Source: Oceanicaulis sp052055585
Lineage (GTDB): Bacteria; Pseudomonadota; Alphaproteobacteria; Caulobacterales; Maricaulaceae
DNA length: 64,000 nt
Assembly (NCBI RefSeq): GCF_052055585.1
Contig: NZ_CP170485.1
Coordinates: forward strand, 2,976,001-3,040,000
Reading direction: 5' to 3'
In this document: positions 34,537 through 43,108 of the stretch, piece by piece
Layout of the letters: the number at the start of each line of letters is the position of its first letter
Numbering within the stretch: the stretch's first letter is position 1
Notes under the pieces: generated by a model
What the model was told of the DNA's origin: nothing
Databases searched by the model: none
What the model saw: only the letters and a program-made list of their open reading frames with translations
Translations under genes and position numbers: made by a program

Positions 34537-35472
34537 CTAGAACGCGCCTGAACCCGTCTGGCTCAAACGGCGGCAGACATCATCGAGTTGCTCGAGATTG
34601 GAGAACTTCACCCGAAGCTCGCCCTGCTCACCCTTAGCCTTGATCTCGACCGCCAGACCCAGACGCGAGGACAGGTCTGATTCAAGCGCGCGGGTGTCCG
34701 CATCCTTGGCCTGAGGCGCGCCAGAGGACGCCTTGCGTTCGGGCGCGCTAGCGCCTGATGCGTTGCGCGCCAGGGCTTCAGCGGCGCGCACAGATAAACC
34801 ATCACGGACAATCTGTTCGGCCAGGGCTTCAGGATTGGGCGCTGTGGCGATAGCACGCGCATGACCTGCGGTGATGGCGCCCTCTTCAAGATAGGCCAGA
34901 ACCGATTTTGGCATCGCCAGCAGGCGCAGCGTGTTGGCCACATGGGCGCGAGACTTGCCCACGGCCTTGGCCACTTCTTCCTGGGTATGACCGAAGGTCT
35001 CCACCAGCTGGCGGAAAGCGCGAGCCTCTTCAACCGGGTTGAGATCGGCGCGCTGGACGTTCTCGACGATCGCGATTTCCAAGGTCTCGCGATCGGTTAG
35101 CTCACGAACCAGACACGGGACTTCATGCAGCTGCGCCCGTTGCGCCGCGCGCCAGCGACGCTCGCCGGCGACAATCTGGTAGCGCTCGGTCTCACCACGC
35201 ATCGGACGGACCAGGATCGGCTGCAACAGGCCTTTTGTGGCGATGGACTCCGAAAGCTCGGCCAGATCGCTCTCGGTAAACACCTTGCGCGGCTGGTCCG
35301 GATTGGGCTCGATCAGCTCGATCGGCAGGGTCTGAACGCCATTCCGATTGGCGCTGGAGCGGGGCGCATTTGCACTATCGGCGCGGATCGCCTCGGCCTC
35401 TTCCCCCTCGCCCAGCAAGGCGGACAGGCCGCGGCCCAGGCCCCGGCTCGGTTTGCGGTCGTCTGCACTCAT
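34537..35472 (-). CDS. parB: Chromosome partitioning protein ParB
   Basis: ParB binds parS near the origin, spreads as a CTP-dependent clamp, and acts with ParA in segregation. The 311-residue protein has the N-terminal GRGLSALLGEGEE box, the CTPase/arginine motif GERRWRAAQRAQL, the HTH HTQEEVAKAVGKSRAHVANTL, and a C-terminal dimerisation domain (LSSRLGLAVEIKAKGEQGEL). Its start overlaps the parA stop by 4 bp. Three parS sites lie 1.4-3.9 kb upstream. Confidence 0.97.
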   Translation of the reverse strand: MSADDRKPSRGLGRGLSALLGEGEEAEAIRADSANAPRSSANRNGVQTLPIELIEPNPDQPRKVFTESDLAELSESIATKGLLQPILVRPMRGETERYQIVAGERRWRAAQRAQLHEVPCLVRELTDRETLEIAIVENVQRADLNPVEEARAFRQLVETFGHTQEEVAKAVGKSRAHVANTLRLLAMPKSVLAYLEEGAITAGHARAIATAPNPEALAEQIVRDGLSVRAAEALARNASGASAPERKASSGAPQAKDADTRALESDLSSRLGLAVEIKAKGEQGELRVKFSNLEQLDDVCRRLSQTGSGAF

Positions 35473-36305
35473 GCGGGGGTCAGCGCGTCAGCTGCGCGCC
35501 GCTCCTGTTTGACCACTTCACTGGCCAGTTTCAGATAGGCTTGGGCGCCGGCGCATTCGAGATCGTACAGCAGCACGGGCTTGCCGAAGCTCGGCGCCTC
35601 GGAAACGCGGACATTGCGCGGTATGACCGTGTTATACACCTTGTCGCCAAAATGCTCGCGCACATCCGCCGCCACCTGCGCGGACAGATTATTGCGACGG
35701 TCATACATTGTCAGGACAACCCCTTGGATTTCCAAGGATTTATTAAGATTGCCCCGGACCAGTTCAATGGTGCGCATCAGCTGGGTCAGACCTTCGAGCG
35801 CAAAGAACTCCGTCTGCAGCGGCACCAGCACGGAATCCGCCGCCGTCATGGCGTTCACGGTCAGAAGGTTCAGCGAAGGCGGGCAATCGATCAGGATGTA
35901 ATCGCAATGCTCGCCCATACCCGCCAGGGTCCGACGGAAGCGATCAATGGCATGGCGAAGCCTGTAGGAACGCCGCGGCGCATCTGACAGTTCAAGCTCA
36001 ACCCCTGACAGGTCCACATCGGACGGGATGATCGCCAGGCCCGGCACATCCGTGTCGATGAGCGCATCCTGAAGCGGGCGCTCACCCACCAGAACGTCAT
36101 AGGAGGTTGCGCGTCGGTCTGCGCGCGCCACACCCAGTCCGGTCGAGGCGTTGCCTTGCGGATCCATATCCAGAACCACGACGCGTTGGCCAATGGCCGC
36201 GAGTGCGGTCGCCAGGTTGATGGCGGTCGTGGTCTTGCCCACGCCCCCCTTCTGGTTCGCCACGGCAATAACCTTGGGCGGCGCGATGCGGGATTCTTCA
36301 GACAC
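35469..36305 (-). CDS. parA: Chromosome partitioning ATPase ParA
   Basis: The start is the GTG at 36303-36305 (MSEESRIAPPKVIAVANQ), with AGGGGG about 9 bases upstream, giving 278 residues. It has the deviant Walker A KGGVGKTTTAINLA, LDMDPQGNASTGLG and LIDCPPSLNLLTVNAM. It overlaps rsmG by 8 bp and parB by 4 bp. It forms the DNA-bound gradient that pulls ParB-parS complexes. Confidence 0.97.
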   Translation of the reverse strand: MSEESRIAPPKVIAVANQKGGVGKTTTAINLATALAAIGQRVVVLDMDPQGNASTGLGVARADRRATSYDVLVGERPLQDALIDTDVPGLAIIPSDVDLSGVELELSDAPRRSYRLRHAIDRFRRTLAGMGEHCDYILIDCPPSLNLLTVNAMTAADSVLVPLQTEFFALEGLTQLMRTIELVRGNLNKSLEIQGVVLTMYDRRNNLSAQVAADVREHFGDKVYNTVIPRNVRVSEAPSFGKPVLLYDLECAGAQAYLKLASEVVKQERRAADALTPA

Positions 36306-36936
36306 GGGCAAGCCCCCTGATTTTAAGAATAGCGGCCTCGGGCGATGTCCGGCTCGGCAAGACCTCTGCTTCAAAAGTCCAGCTTTTCCGCGCCTCGGTC
36401 AATTCCTCTTTATACCGTGCACCCTTGGGAAGCAGGGCCACAGCCCCTTTATCCACAAAAGGATGAACGTAACCGAGTAATTTACCAAGCGGCGCCATGG
36501 CGCGCGCGGTGACCACATCGACCTCCGGGACAGGATGGATCGATTCCACCCGGTCGGCACGCGCAATCGCGGGGGCTTTGGTCTCTCGAATGACCTGGTT
36601 CACAAAGGCCATCTTCTTGGCGACCGAATCCACCATCAGCACATGGCCGTCGCCCCCATGGCGCTCCATCAGGGCGAACGCAATGGCAAGGCCCGGGAAA
36701 CCGGCGCCTGCACCCAGATCCGCCCAGCGTTTCGCCTCGGGCATGAGCTCAAAGACCTGCCAGCTATCGAGCGCATGGCGATGCCAGAAGTCCGTCAGCG
36801 TCCCCCGCCCCACCAGATTGGTGTGAGCGCTCGTCTCGTCCAGAAGCCGGCGCCAGATCTCGAAGCGCTCGAGTGTTTCACGTGAAACATCGGTTTCGGC
36901 CTGAAACTGATCAGGCCCGTAGTCTGACGCGTTCAT
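36298..36936 (-). CDS. rsmG: 16S rRNA (guanine527-N7)-methyltransferase
   Basis: The 212-residue SAM-dependent enzyme has the family core HALDSWQVFELMPEAKRWAD LGAGAGFPGLAIA (split here), then VDSVAKKMAFVNQV and VVTARAMAPLGKLLGYV. A parS site (36874-36889) lies near the 5' end and is read as VSRET. The gene overlaps mnmG by 4 bp and parA by 8 bp. Confidence 0.95.
   Translation of the reverse strand: MNASDYGPDQFQAETDVSRETLERFEIWRRLLDETSAHTNLVGRGTLTDFWHRHALDSWQVFELMPEAKRWADLGAGAGFPGLAIAFALMERHGGDGHVLMVDSVAKKMAFVNQVIRETKAPAIARADRVESIHPVPEVDVVTARAMAPLGKLLGYVHPFVDKGAVALLPKGARYKEELTEARKSWTFEAEVLPSRTSPEAAILKIRGLARV
36874..36889. promoter_or_regulatory. parS site 1, inside rsmG
   Basis: TGTTTCACGTGAAACA, a perfect match to the consensus 16-bp parS palindrome, about 10.6 kb from the origin. 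It is the ParB-binding centromere element. Confidence 0.95.
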
Positions 36937-38825
36937 GCTGATTGAGCTCCGGCCGGGCGACGCTTGAGATTGGCCAGAAGCGCGGTCAACGCACCCGGGG
37001 TCACGCCTTCAATGCGGGCCGCCTGACCCAAAGTATCCGGAGACGCCTTGATCAGCTTCTCGCGAACTTCGTTGGAGAGGCCGCCCACCTGAGCGTAATC
37101 AAAATCGGCGGGAATACGCACGCCCTCATCCCGGCGGAAGGCCAGGATGTCCGATTGCTGGCGGTCGAGATAGCCGTGATAGACGGCGTCGATCTCCACC
37201 TGCTCGGCCACGCGCGGCTTGATCTCTCCGAGCTCGGGCCAGATGCGCACCATGTCACTCCAACCGATATCAGGATAGCTCAGCAGCTCCATGACAGAGC
37301 GGCGCTTGCCGTCTTCATTGACCTTGATGCCATGGCGCTTGGCTTCAGCGGGGGTCAGGGTCAGGGTCGTCGCCTGTTCCCGGGCCCGCGCGAGATCGGC
37401 CTGACGCTGACGCCAGGATGTTTCACGTGAAACACTCGCCGCGCCCAGAGTAATCACCTTGTCGGTCAGGCGCTGATCCGCATTATCAGCCCGAAGCGTC
37501 AGGCGATATTCGGCGCGTGAGGTAAACATACGATAGGGCTCGGTCACACCGCGCGTGATCAGATCGTCGATCATCACCCCGATATAAGCTTCAGAGCGAT
37601 CGAGGATGAAGGGATCAGAGCCGGACGCTTTTAGCGCCGCGTTAAAGCCCGCCATCAAGCCCTGGGCCGCTGCCTCTTCGTATCCGGTCGTGCCATTGAT
37701 CTGTCCGGCCAGAAACAAACCGCTCATGGCTTTCACTTCCAGAGCGGCGCTCAACTCGCGCGGATCGACGTAGTCATATTCGATCGCGTAGCCATAGCGG
37801 CGCACCTTCACATCCTCGAGCCCCGGAATGGTCTTCAGGAACGCGTCCTGAACCACATCGGGCAGCGAGGTGGAAATGCCGTTCGGATAAACGGTGTCGT
37901 CATCCAGACCTTCGGGCTCCAGGAAAACCTGATGCTGGCTGCGGTCGGCGAAGCGCACCACCTTGTCCTCGATGGAGGGGCAATAGCGCGGTCCCCGTCC
38001 CGAGATCGCGCCGCCATAGACCGCGGACTGATCGAGATTGTCCGCGATGATCTTGTGGGTGGCTTCCGTGGTGCGGGTGATGCCGCAAGCGATCTGCGGG
38101 ACGGTGATCACATCATTGAGGAAGGAGAACGGGACCGGGGTCTCGTCCGCCGCCTGCATGTCCAGCTGATCCCAATGAATGGTCGACCCATCCAGACGCG
38201 CCGGCGTGCCGGTCTTCAACCGGCCCATGCGCAGGCCCAGACCATAAAGCGTCTCTGACAGACCATTCGCTGGCGCTTCGCCATGACGGCCCGCCGGAAT
38301 GCGCTCATGGCCGCGATGGATGACGCCTTTCAGGAAGGTGCCCGTGGTCAGCACCACAGCGCCCGCGCGATAGGCCCGACCCTCGCCATCCATGACGCCG
38401 CAGCAACGTCCATTCTCGATAATGAGATCCTCGGCCGCCGCCTCGACAATGCTCAGATTAGCCTGTTCAGACAGCGCCGCCTGCATGGCTTCGCGATAGA
38501 GCTTGCGATCAGACTGGGTGCGCGGACCGCGCACAGCCGGGCCCTTGGAGCGATTGAGCAGGCGGAACTGGATGCCTGAGGCATCCGCCACGCGGCCCAT
38601 GACACCATCAAGCGCATCCACCTCACGCACCAGATGCCCCTTGCCCAGACCGCCAATGGCCGGGTTACAGGACATCTCGCCAATCGTGGAGGCCTTGTGG
38701 GTCAGCAACAGCGTGCGTGCGCCCAGACGCGCCGATGCGCTGGCCGCTTCACAGCCGGCATGGCCGCCGCCAATTACAATCACGTCCCAGGGCTGCGCCT
38801 GGGCTTGGGTCTGATCAAGTCTCAT
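36933..38825 (-). CDS. mnmG: tRNA uridine-5-carboxymethylaminomethyl modification enzyme MnmG
   Basis: MnmG (GidA) works with MnmE on U34 of tRNAs. The 630-residue FAD protein has the Rossmann loop VIGGGHAGCEAASASARLG, the conserved CNPAIGGLGKGHLVREVDAL, and LKTGTPARL, then the C-terminal helical MnmE-binding domain. A second parS site lies in its 3' half. It overlaps rsmG by 4 bp. Confidence 0.97.
   Translation of the reverse strand: MRLDQTQAQAQPWDVIVIGGGHAGCEAASASARLGARTLLLTHKASTIGEMSCNPAIGGLGKGHLVREVDALDGVMGRVADASGIQFRLLNRSKGPAVRGPRTQSDRKLYREAMQAALSEQANLSIVEAAAEDLIIENGRCCGVMDGEGRAYRAGAVVLTTGTFLKGVIHRGHERIPAGRHGEAPANGLSETLYGLGLRMGRLKTGTPARLDGSTIHWDQLDMQAADETPVPFSFLNDVITVPQIACGITRTTEATHKIIADNLDQSAVYGGAISGRGPRYCPSIEDKVVRFADRSQHQVFLEPEGLDDDTVYPNGISTSLPDVVQDAFLKTIPGLEDVKVRRYGYAIEYDYVDPRELSAALEVKAMSGLFLAGQINGTTGYEEAAAQGLMAGFNAALKASGSDPFILDRSEAYIGVMIDDLITRGVTEPYRMFTSRAEYRLTLRADNADQRLTDKVITLGAASVSRETSWRQRQADLARAREQATTLTLTPAEAKRHGIKVNEDGKRRSVMELLSYPDIGWSDMVRIWPELGEIKPRVAEQVEIDAVYHGYLDRQQSDILAFRRDEGVRIPADFDYAQVGGLSNEVREKLIKASPDTLGQAARIEGVTPGALTALLANLKRRPAGAQSA
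37419..37434. promoter_or_regulatory. parS site 2, inside mnmG
   Basis: TGTTTCACGTGAAACA, perfect 16-bp palindrome, read as VSRET in the MnmG protein (residues ASVSRETSW). Confidence 0.95.
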
Positions 38826-38935
38826 GGGTCAACTCTCGGGCGCGGGTTCGCTGCGTCGCGCCGGGGCGGCTTACATAAGGCGCCCGACATTCGGAGTCGA
38901 GGGATTAGCCGGGCTTCAGGGCCTCAATATGGCGC

Positions 38936-40267
38936 CTATTTTCCGATGCAGAACTGGCTGAACACCCGGTCGAGCACATCTTCCACATCAATACGGCCCG
39001 TCAGGCTTTCGAGCGCACGGATCGCCAGGTGGACATCGCTCGCGGCCAGCTCCGGCGCGCGCGCCAATTGCGATTGCGCCGCCTTCAGATGTTCGAGCGC
39101 CCGCTCCACCGCCTGTCGATGGCGAGCGCGAGACAAGGCCGGAGCTTCGCGACGGCTCAGCCGCTCCCGCACCACACCCTCCAACCAGCCTTCCAGGGCA
39201 GGCAATCCGGACCCCGACTTCGCGCTCAACTCGAAGCGGGTCATACCCAGCTCATCCGATACATCAAGCGATCGTCCCTGATCGACCTTGTTCAGAACCA
39301 GCGCATCATCGGCCGTCAGGGATTCCAGAAGTTTGGGCGGCAGTGTTTCACGTGAAACATCGACGACGCCCAGACGCAGATCCGCGTTTTGAGCGCGCTC
39401 AAGCGCCCGGCGAACGCCTTCCGCCTCGACCTGATCAGCCGCATCACGCAATCCCGCCGTGTCCGCCACGATCACCGGGAAGCCGGCCAGCACCAGACGC
39501 ACCTCCACCACGTCCCGCGTGGTGCCCGGAATGTCCGTCACGATCGCCGCATCGCGTCGCGCCAGAGCGTTGAGCAGTGTGGATTTGCCAGCATTAGGCT
39601 CGCCGATCAGGGCGATGGAGAAGCCCTCCCGCACCCGCTCCCCGCGCCGCCCGTCTTCCAGGTGTGCGGTCAAAGCGTCCGCCAGCATCGCAAGCGGCGG
39701 ACCCGCGGTTTCTGACAGGGTTTCAGGCACATCCTCCTCATCGGGAAAATCCACCTCCCCTTCGATCGCTGCGAGGACAGAGATCAATTGCTCGCGCCAG
39801 TCTTCGTAAAGGCTGCGCAAGGCACCGGTCATCTGCGACAGCGCCTGCTCGCGCTGGCCCTCGGTTTCCGCATCAATGAGATCGGCGAGGCCTTCGGCTT
39901 CAGTGAGATCCATCTTGCCGTTCTGGAAGGCGCGGCGCGTAAACTCGCCCGCCTCGGCCGCGCGCACGCCCAAGGCCAGAAACCGCTCGGCCATGGCCTC
40001 GATCACGGCGCTTCCGCCATGCACGTGAAACTCCGCGCAATCCTCGCCTGTGAAGCTCGCAGGCCCCTCAAACCAGAGCGCCAGACCCTGATCAATCACC
40101 ACGCCGTCACCGCTTCGGAAAGCGCGCAGCGCCGCCAGACGCGGCCTGGGTCGCGGCAAGCCGGCCACCGCATCCAGAACCGCCCCGGTCTCAGGCCCGC
40201 TCACCCGGATAACCGCCACGCCGGAACGGCCCGGCGCGCTCGCCAGTGCAAAGATCGTCTCGCTCAT
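38936..40267 (-). CDS. mnmE: tRNA modification GTPase MnmE
   Basis: The 443-residue GTPase has the N-terminal folate-binding domain (ALASAPGRSGVAVIRVSG), the inserted G domain with P-loop ALIGEPNAGKSTLLNAL, DTAG in VIVADTAGLRDAAD, and NKVD, and the C-terminal FCIGK that carries the catalytic Cys. It partners MnmG. The third parS lies within the G domain. It is 110 bp upstream of mnmG. Confidence 0.97.
   Translation of the reverse strand: MSETIFALASAPGRSGVAVIRVSGPETGAVLDAVAGLPRPRPRLAALRAFRSGDGVVIDQGLALWFEGPASFTGEDCAEFHVHGGSAVIEAMAERFLALGVRAAEAGEFTRRAFQNGKMDLTEAEGLADLIDAETEGQREQALSQMTGALRSLYEDWREQLISVLAAIEGEVDFPDEEDVPETLSETAGPPLAMLADALTAHLEDGRRGERVREGFSIALIGEPNAGKSTLLNALARRDAAIVTDIPGTTRDVVEVRLVLAGFPVIVADTAGLRDAADQVEAEGVRRALERAQNADLRLGVVDVSRETLPPKLLESLTADDALVLNKVDQGRSLDVSDELGMTRFELSAKSGSGLPALEGWLEGVVRERLSRREAPALSRARHRQAVERALEHLKAAQSQLARAPELAASDVHLAIRALESLTGRIDVEDVLDRVFSQFCIGK
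39345..39360. promoter_or_regulatory. parS site 3, inside mnmE
   Basis: TGTTTCACGTGAAACA, perfect 16-bp palindrome, read as VSRET (VDVSRETLPP) and closest of the three to the origin, about 8 kb. Confidence 0.95.
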
Positions 40268-40276
40268 GAAATCAGA

Positions 40277-40528
40277 TCAGCTCTTGTCAGTGGACGTCGA
40301 ACGGCCGGTCGCCGCCTGGCTCATCAGGCCCATCATATGCTTCTGCCACTCACCCCCCATGGTCATCCAGGACCGCATCAGGGTTTCGGGCTCCATGGCG
40401 TCCATATTGGCGCTCATGCGCTTGCTCATTTCCTCGACCAGCTGGGCATTCAACCCCGTGACATCAGGCAGGCCCATAAAGGTCCGCGCCTCTTCAGGGG
40501 TGCACTCGATATTGATGTTGACCTTCAT
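40277..40528 (-). CDS. Small DUF6489-type protein
   Basis: The 83-residue product (MKVNINIECTPEEARTFMGL at its start) is highly methionine-rich in the second half and has the typical N-terminal strand of a small family found widely beside mnmE in alphaproteobacteria. The function is unknown; a link with poly-hydroxyalkanoate granules has been suggested for look-alikes by size only. It ends 9 bp before mnmE in the same direction. Confidence 0.75.
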   Translation of the reverse strand: MKVNINIECTPEEARTFMGLPDVTGLNAQLVEEMSKRMSANMDAMEPETLMRSWMTMGGEWQKHMMGLMSQAATGRSTSTDKS

Positions 40529-40640
40529 GGGGGCCTCGCCTCAGTGTCGCCACGCTGGGAGCGGAGCATTCAAGGCCCAGTCTACGCCGCCGCAGAGCGC
40601 ATGACAAAGCCGGGTGCTCAGATACGCAAGGAGACGTCAA

Positions 40641-41321
40641 ATGCCAGGTTCAGACATCATCATTCACGGCCCGGACGGCGATTTTTCCGCCTACAAGACC
40701 GGCGAAGGTCCGGTGCTGATTGTCCTGCAGGAAATCTTCGGCGTGAACGCGGTCATGCGCGAGCTGTGTGACGACTACGCCGCCCAGGGTTTCACGGCGA
40801 TCTGCCCGGATCTGTTCTGGCGCATCGAACCCGGCATTCAGATCACGGACAAAACCGACGAGGACTGGAAAAAGGCCTTTGATCTGTTCGGCAAATTCGA
40901 TGTCGATGCCGGCATTCGCGATGTGGCCGCCACCATCGCCCAGATGCGCGCCGAGGGCGCGGACAAGGTGGGCGCTGTGGGCTACTGCCTGGGCGGACAG
41001 CTCGCCTATCTCACCGCCTGCCGCACCGATGCAGACGCCTGTGTCGGCTTTTACGGCGTGAACATCCAGACCCGTCTGGGTGAAGCCGCCGCGATCAAAC
41101 ATCCGCTCATGCTGCATATTGCGGGCAAGGACGAATATGTCCCTCCCCAGGCGCAAGGCGAGATCATGGATGCGCTTTCCAAGCATGGACTTGTCACGAT
41201 ACATCATTATGCAGAACGCGATCACGCCTTCGCGCGGCCCGGTGGGGCGCACTATCACGCCGAAGATGCTGAACTCGCCAACGGACGATCACTCAACTTC
41301 TTGAATCAAAACCTTAAATAG
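40641..41321 (+). CDS. Dienelactone hydrolase family protein
   Basis: The start is the ATG at 40641 with AAGGAGA upstream, giving 226 residues. The alpha/beta-hydrolase nucleophile is Cys in VGAVGYCLGGQLAYL (about residue 115), the acid lies near AGKDEYVPP, and the His is in ERDHAFARPGG. These are the Cys-Asp-His features of dienelactone hydrolases. The natural substrate is unknown, as no chlorocatechol genes are near. Confidence 0.9.
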   Translation: MPGSDIIIHGPDGDFSAYKTGEGPVLIVLQEIFGVNAVMRELCDDYAAQGFTAICPDLFWRIEPGIQITDKTDEDWKKAFDLFGKFDVDAGIRDVAATIAQMRAEGADKVGAVGYCLGGQLAYLTACRTDADACVGFYGVNIQTRLGEAAAIKHPLMLHIAGKDEYVPPQAQGEIMDALSKHGLVTIHHYAERDHAFARPGGAHYHAEDAELANGRSLNFLNQNLK

Positions 41322-41331
41322 GAAAACCTGC

Positions 41332-42282
41332 ATGCGCTTCCTTCTTGGCGTCAGCCTGTTCGCCCTCGCAGCGTGTTCTGCGGAAGCGCCAGCGCCCGAA
41401 CAAACCGCCGATCTTCCCGATATTCATGCCGAGCATGCTGAAGCGGCGGCGGCCGATCTCTGGCTCACCGGCGTGGATCTGCCCGCCTATCTCGATTGCG
41501 CCCGCGAGCAGAGCGTGACCCTGCTGCAGGCGCACCGGACGGGGGATCGCCCCGGCGCAGCCGAGAACTCCATCGGCGCCATGCAGGCGTCACTCGATGA
41601 CGGCGCCCTGTTCATGGAAATGGACGTGGCCAAGACGGCCGACGGCGTGCTCATCCTGATGCACGACGATACGGTTGATCGCACCACCAATGGCACGGGC
41701 CGGGTGGACGAGATGACTTATGACGAGATCTCCGGGCTGCGCCTCGTGGATGTGGACGGTACTGAGCTGGATGAAGGCGTTCCGACTTTCTCGGACGCCC
41801 TCGCCTTCCTCGAGGGTCGCGGCTTCGCCCAGGTCGATCTCAAGGATACGAGCTTTGACGAGATCGCAGCGGCCCTCGTGACGGCGGATGCGGTGGATCG
41901 CTCGGTCGTGATCACCTATTCCATTGATGACGCCATCACCCTTGCCGGCATCCTGCCGGAGGTGGCGCTGTCCACCGGCGCACGTTCGTCTGAAGACCTT
42001 GAGCGTCTTGATCAGGGCGGCGTGGATTTCACCCGGACCACGATCTGGCTTGGCGTGGGAACCGGCCATCCTGAATGGGATGGCGTGCTCGCCAGTCTCG
42101 GCCTTGAAACCAGCTTTGGTGATTTTGGCGGCGAGCGGAACGGAACCGTGGATTACCAGCTGCTCAATCAGAACGGTGCGGAAGTGATCTCGGTCGATGA
42201 TGTCCCGGCCGCAGCCGCAGCGCTGGACGCCCATACCGCGTCCCGCACCCTGCTTGAGGCCTGCCCCGCCGCGCAGGGCTAG
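41332..42282 (+). CDS. Glycerophosphodiester phosphodiesterase-family lipoprotein
   Basis: The 316-residue product is a lipoprotein (LFALAACSAE, lipobox LAAC). It has a GDPD fold: the catalytic His-Arg in LLQAHRTGDRPGAAENSIGA, the metal ligands in FMEMDVAKTADGVLILMHDD and DRTTNGTG. The first motif reads HRTGDRPGAAEN rather than the usual HRG...PENT, a modest departure. It should cleave glycerophosphodiesters in the periplasm. It begins 10 bp after the hydrolase gene. Confidence 0.85.
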   Translation: MRFLLGVSLFALAACSAEAPAPEQTADLPDIHAEHAEAAAADLWLTGVDLPAYLDCAREQSVTLLQAHRTGDRPGAAENSIGAMQASLDDGALFMEMDVAKTADGVLILMHDDTVDRTTNGTGRVDEMTYDEISGLRLVDVDGTELDEGVPTFSDALAFLEGRGFAQVDLKDTSFDEIAAALVTADAVDRSVVITYSIDDAITLAGILPEVALSTGARSSEDLERLDQGGVDFTRTTIWLGVGTGHPEWDGVLASLGLETSFGDFGGERNGTVDYQLLNQNGAEVISVDDVPAAAAALDAHTASRTLLEACPAAQG

Positions 42283-42310
42283 GCGCTCTGCACCACCAGA
42301 ACAAGCAAAA

Positions 42311-42338
42311 GCCGGCGAGTGACCTCGCCGGCTTTTTT
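42311..42338. terminator. Bidirectional terminator between the GDPD and GST genes
   Basis: GCCGGCGAG and CTCGCCGGC form a 9-bp stem with a TGAC loop, with AAAA before and TTTTTT after, so it can serve both converging genes. Confidence 0.9.
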
Positions 42339-42342
42339 GCGC

Positions 42343-42984
42343 CTAATCCGCGCTGGCCCGCTGCCAGGCCGGTCGCTGACGCAAGCGATCAAAATAGGAC
42401 CGCACGACATCCGGCGCGCCATCAAACTGTTTGACGATCTTCAAGAGGTAGAACAGATAGCCCAGCGCGATATCGGCGGCCGTAAAGCGGTTGGCGGCCA
42501 GATACGCCCGACCCTCTCCCAGACCGCGTTCGGCGATCAGCCTGAATTGCTTGTCGAGCTCCATCCGCGCCCATTTGGCGAGCGCCGGATTGCGCTGATC
42601 CTCGGGCAGGAGCGTGGTGTGCGCCAGGGTCAGATTGACCGCCATGGACATGGTGCCTTCGCTGAAATGCATCCATTCCAGATAGCGATCATAATCCGGC
42701 TCATCCGGCGTCACCGCCAGATCGGTCGGACCGTATTTGGTGACGAGATATTCCACCATCGCCACCGATTCCAGCATGACCCGATCGCCATCCTTGAGCG
42801 CGGGAATTTTCTGCATCGGATTGATGGCCTTGAAGGCTTCACCGCCCATATTGCCGCGCTGATTGGCCGTAATCGGTCCCAGATTTTCGATGCGGTGCGG
42901 CAGCTCCATTTCCTCAAGACACCAGCGCACCCGCACAGAGCGGGACATGGGCGCGTGATACAGGGTAATATTGGGTTCAGACAT
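42343..42984 (-). CDS. Glutathione S-transferase family protein
   Basis: The start is the ATG at 42982-42984 (MSEPNITLYHAPMSRSVRV), giving 213 residues. It has the thioredoxin-like N-terminal domain with YHAPMSRS as the likely active-site stretch, the glutathione-binding NPMQKIPAL and LESVAMVEYL segments, and the all-helical C-terminal domain with FTAADIALGYLFY. Substrate unknown. Confidence 0.9.
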   Translation of the reverse strand: MSEPNITLYHAPMSRSVRVRWCLEEMELPHRIENLGPITANQRGNMGGEAFKAINPMQKIPALKDGDRVMLESVAMVEYLVTKYGPTDLAVTPDEPDYDRYLEWMHFSEGTMSMAVNLTLAHTTLLPEDQRNPALAKWARMELDKQFRLIAERGLGEGRAYLAANRFTAADIALGYLFYLLKIVKQFDGAPDVVRSYFDRLRQRPAWQRASAD

Positions 42985-43060
42985 CGGTTTCCTCCCCGAT
43001 ACTTTAGCTTTTAAGCATCCTCCCATATCTCAAACCCGCAACGCTAGCCCCAAACGCAAA

Positions 43061-43082
43061 CGGCCGCCCCGTAGGGCGGCCG
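43061..43082 (-). terminator. GC-rich hairpin after rho
   Basis: CGGCCGCCC and GGGCGGCCG form a 9-bp perfect stem with a 4-base loop, 27 bases past the rho stop; on the minus strand it is followed by TTTGCGTTTGG, a weak T-rich stretch. Confidence 0.65.
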
Positions 43083-43108
43083 CTGTAACACGATAAAGCT
43101 CTGATAAA

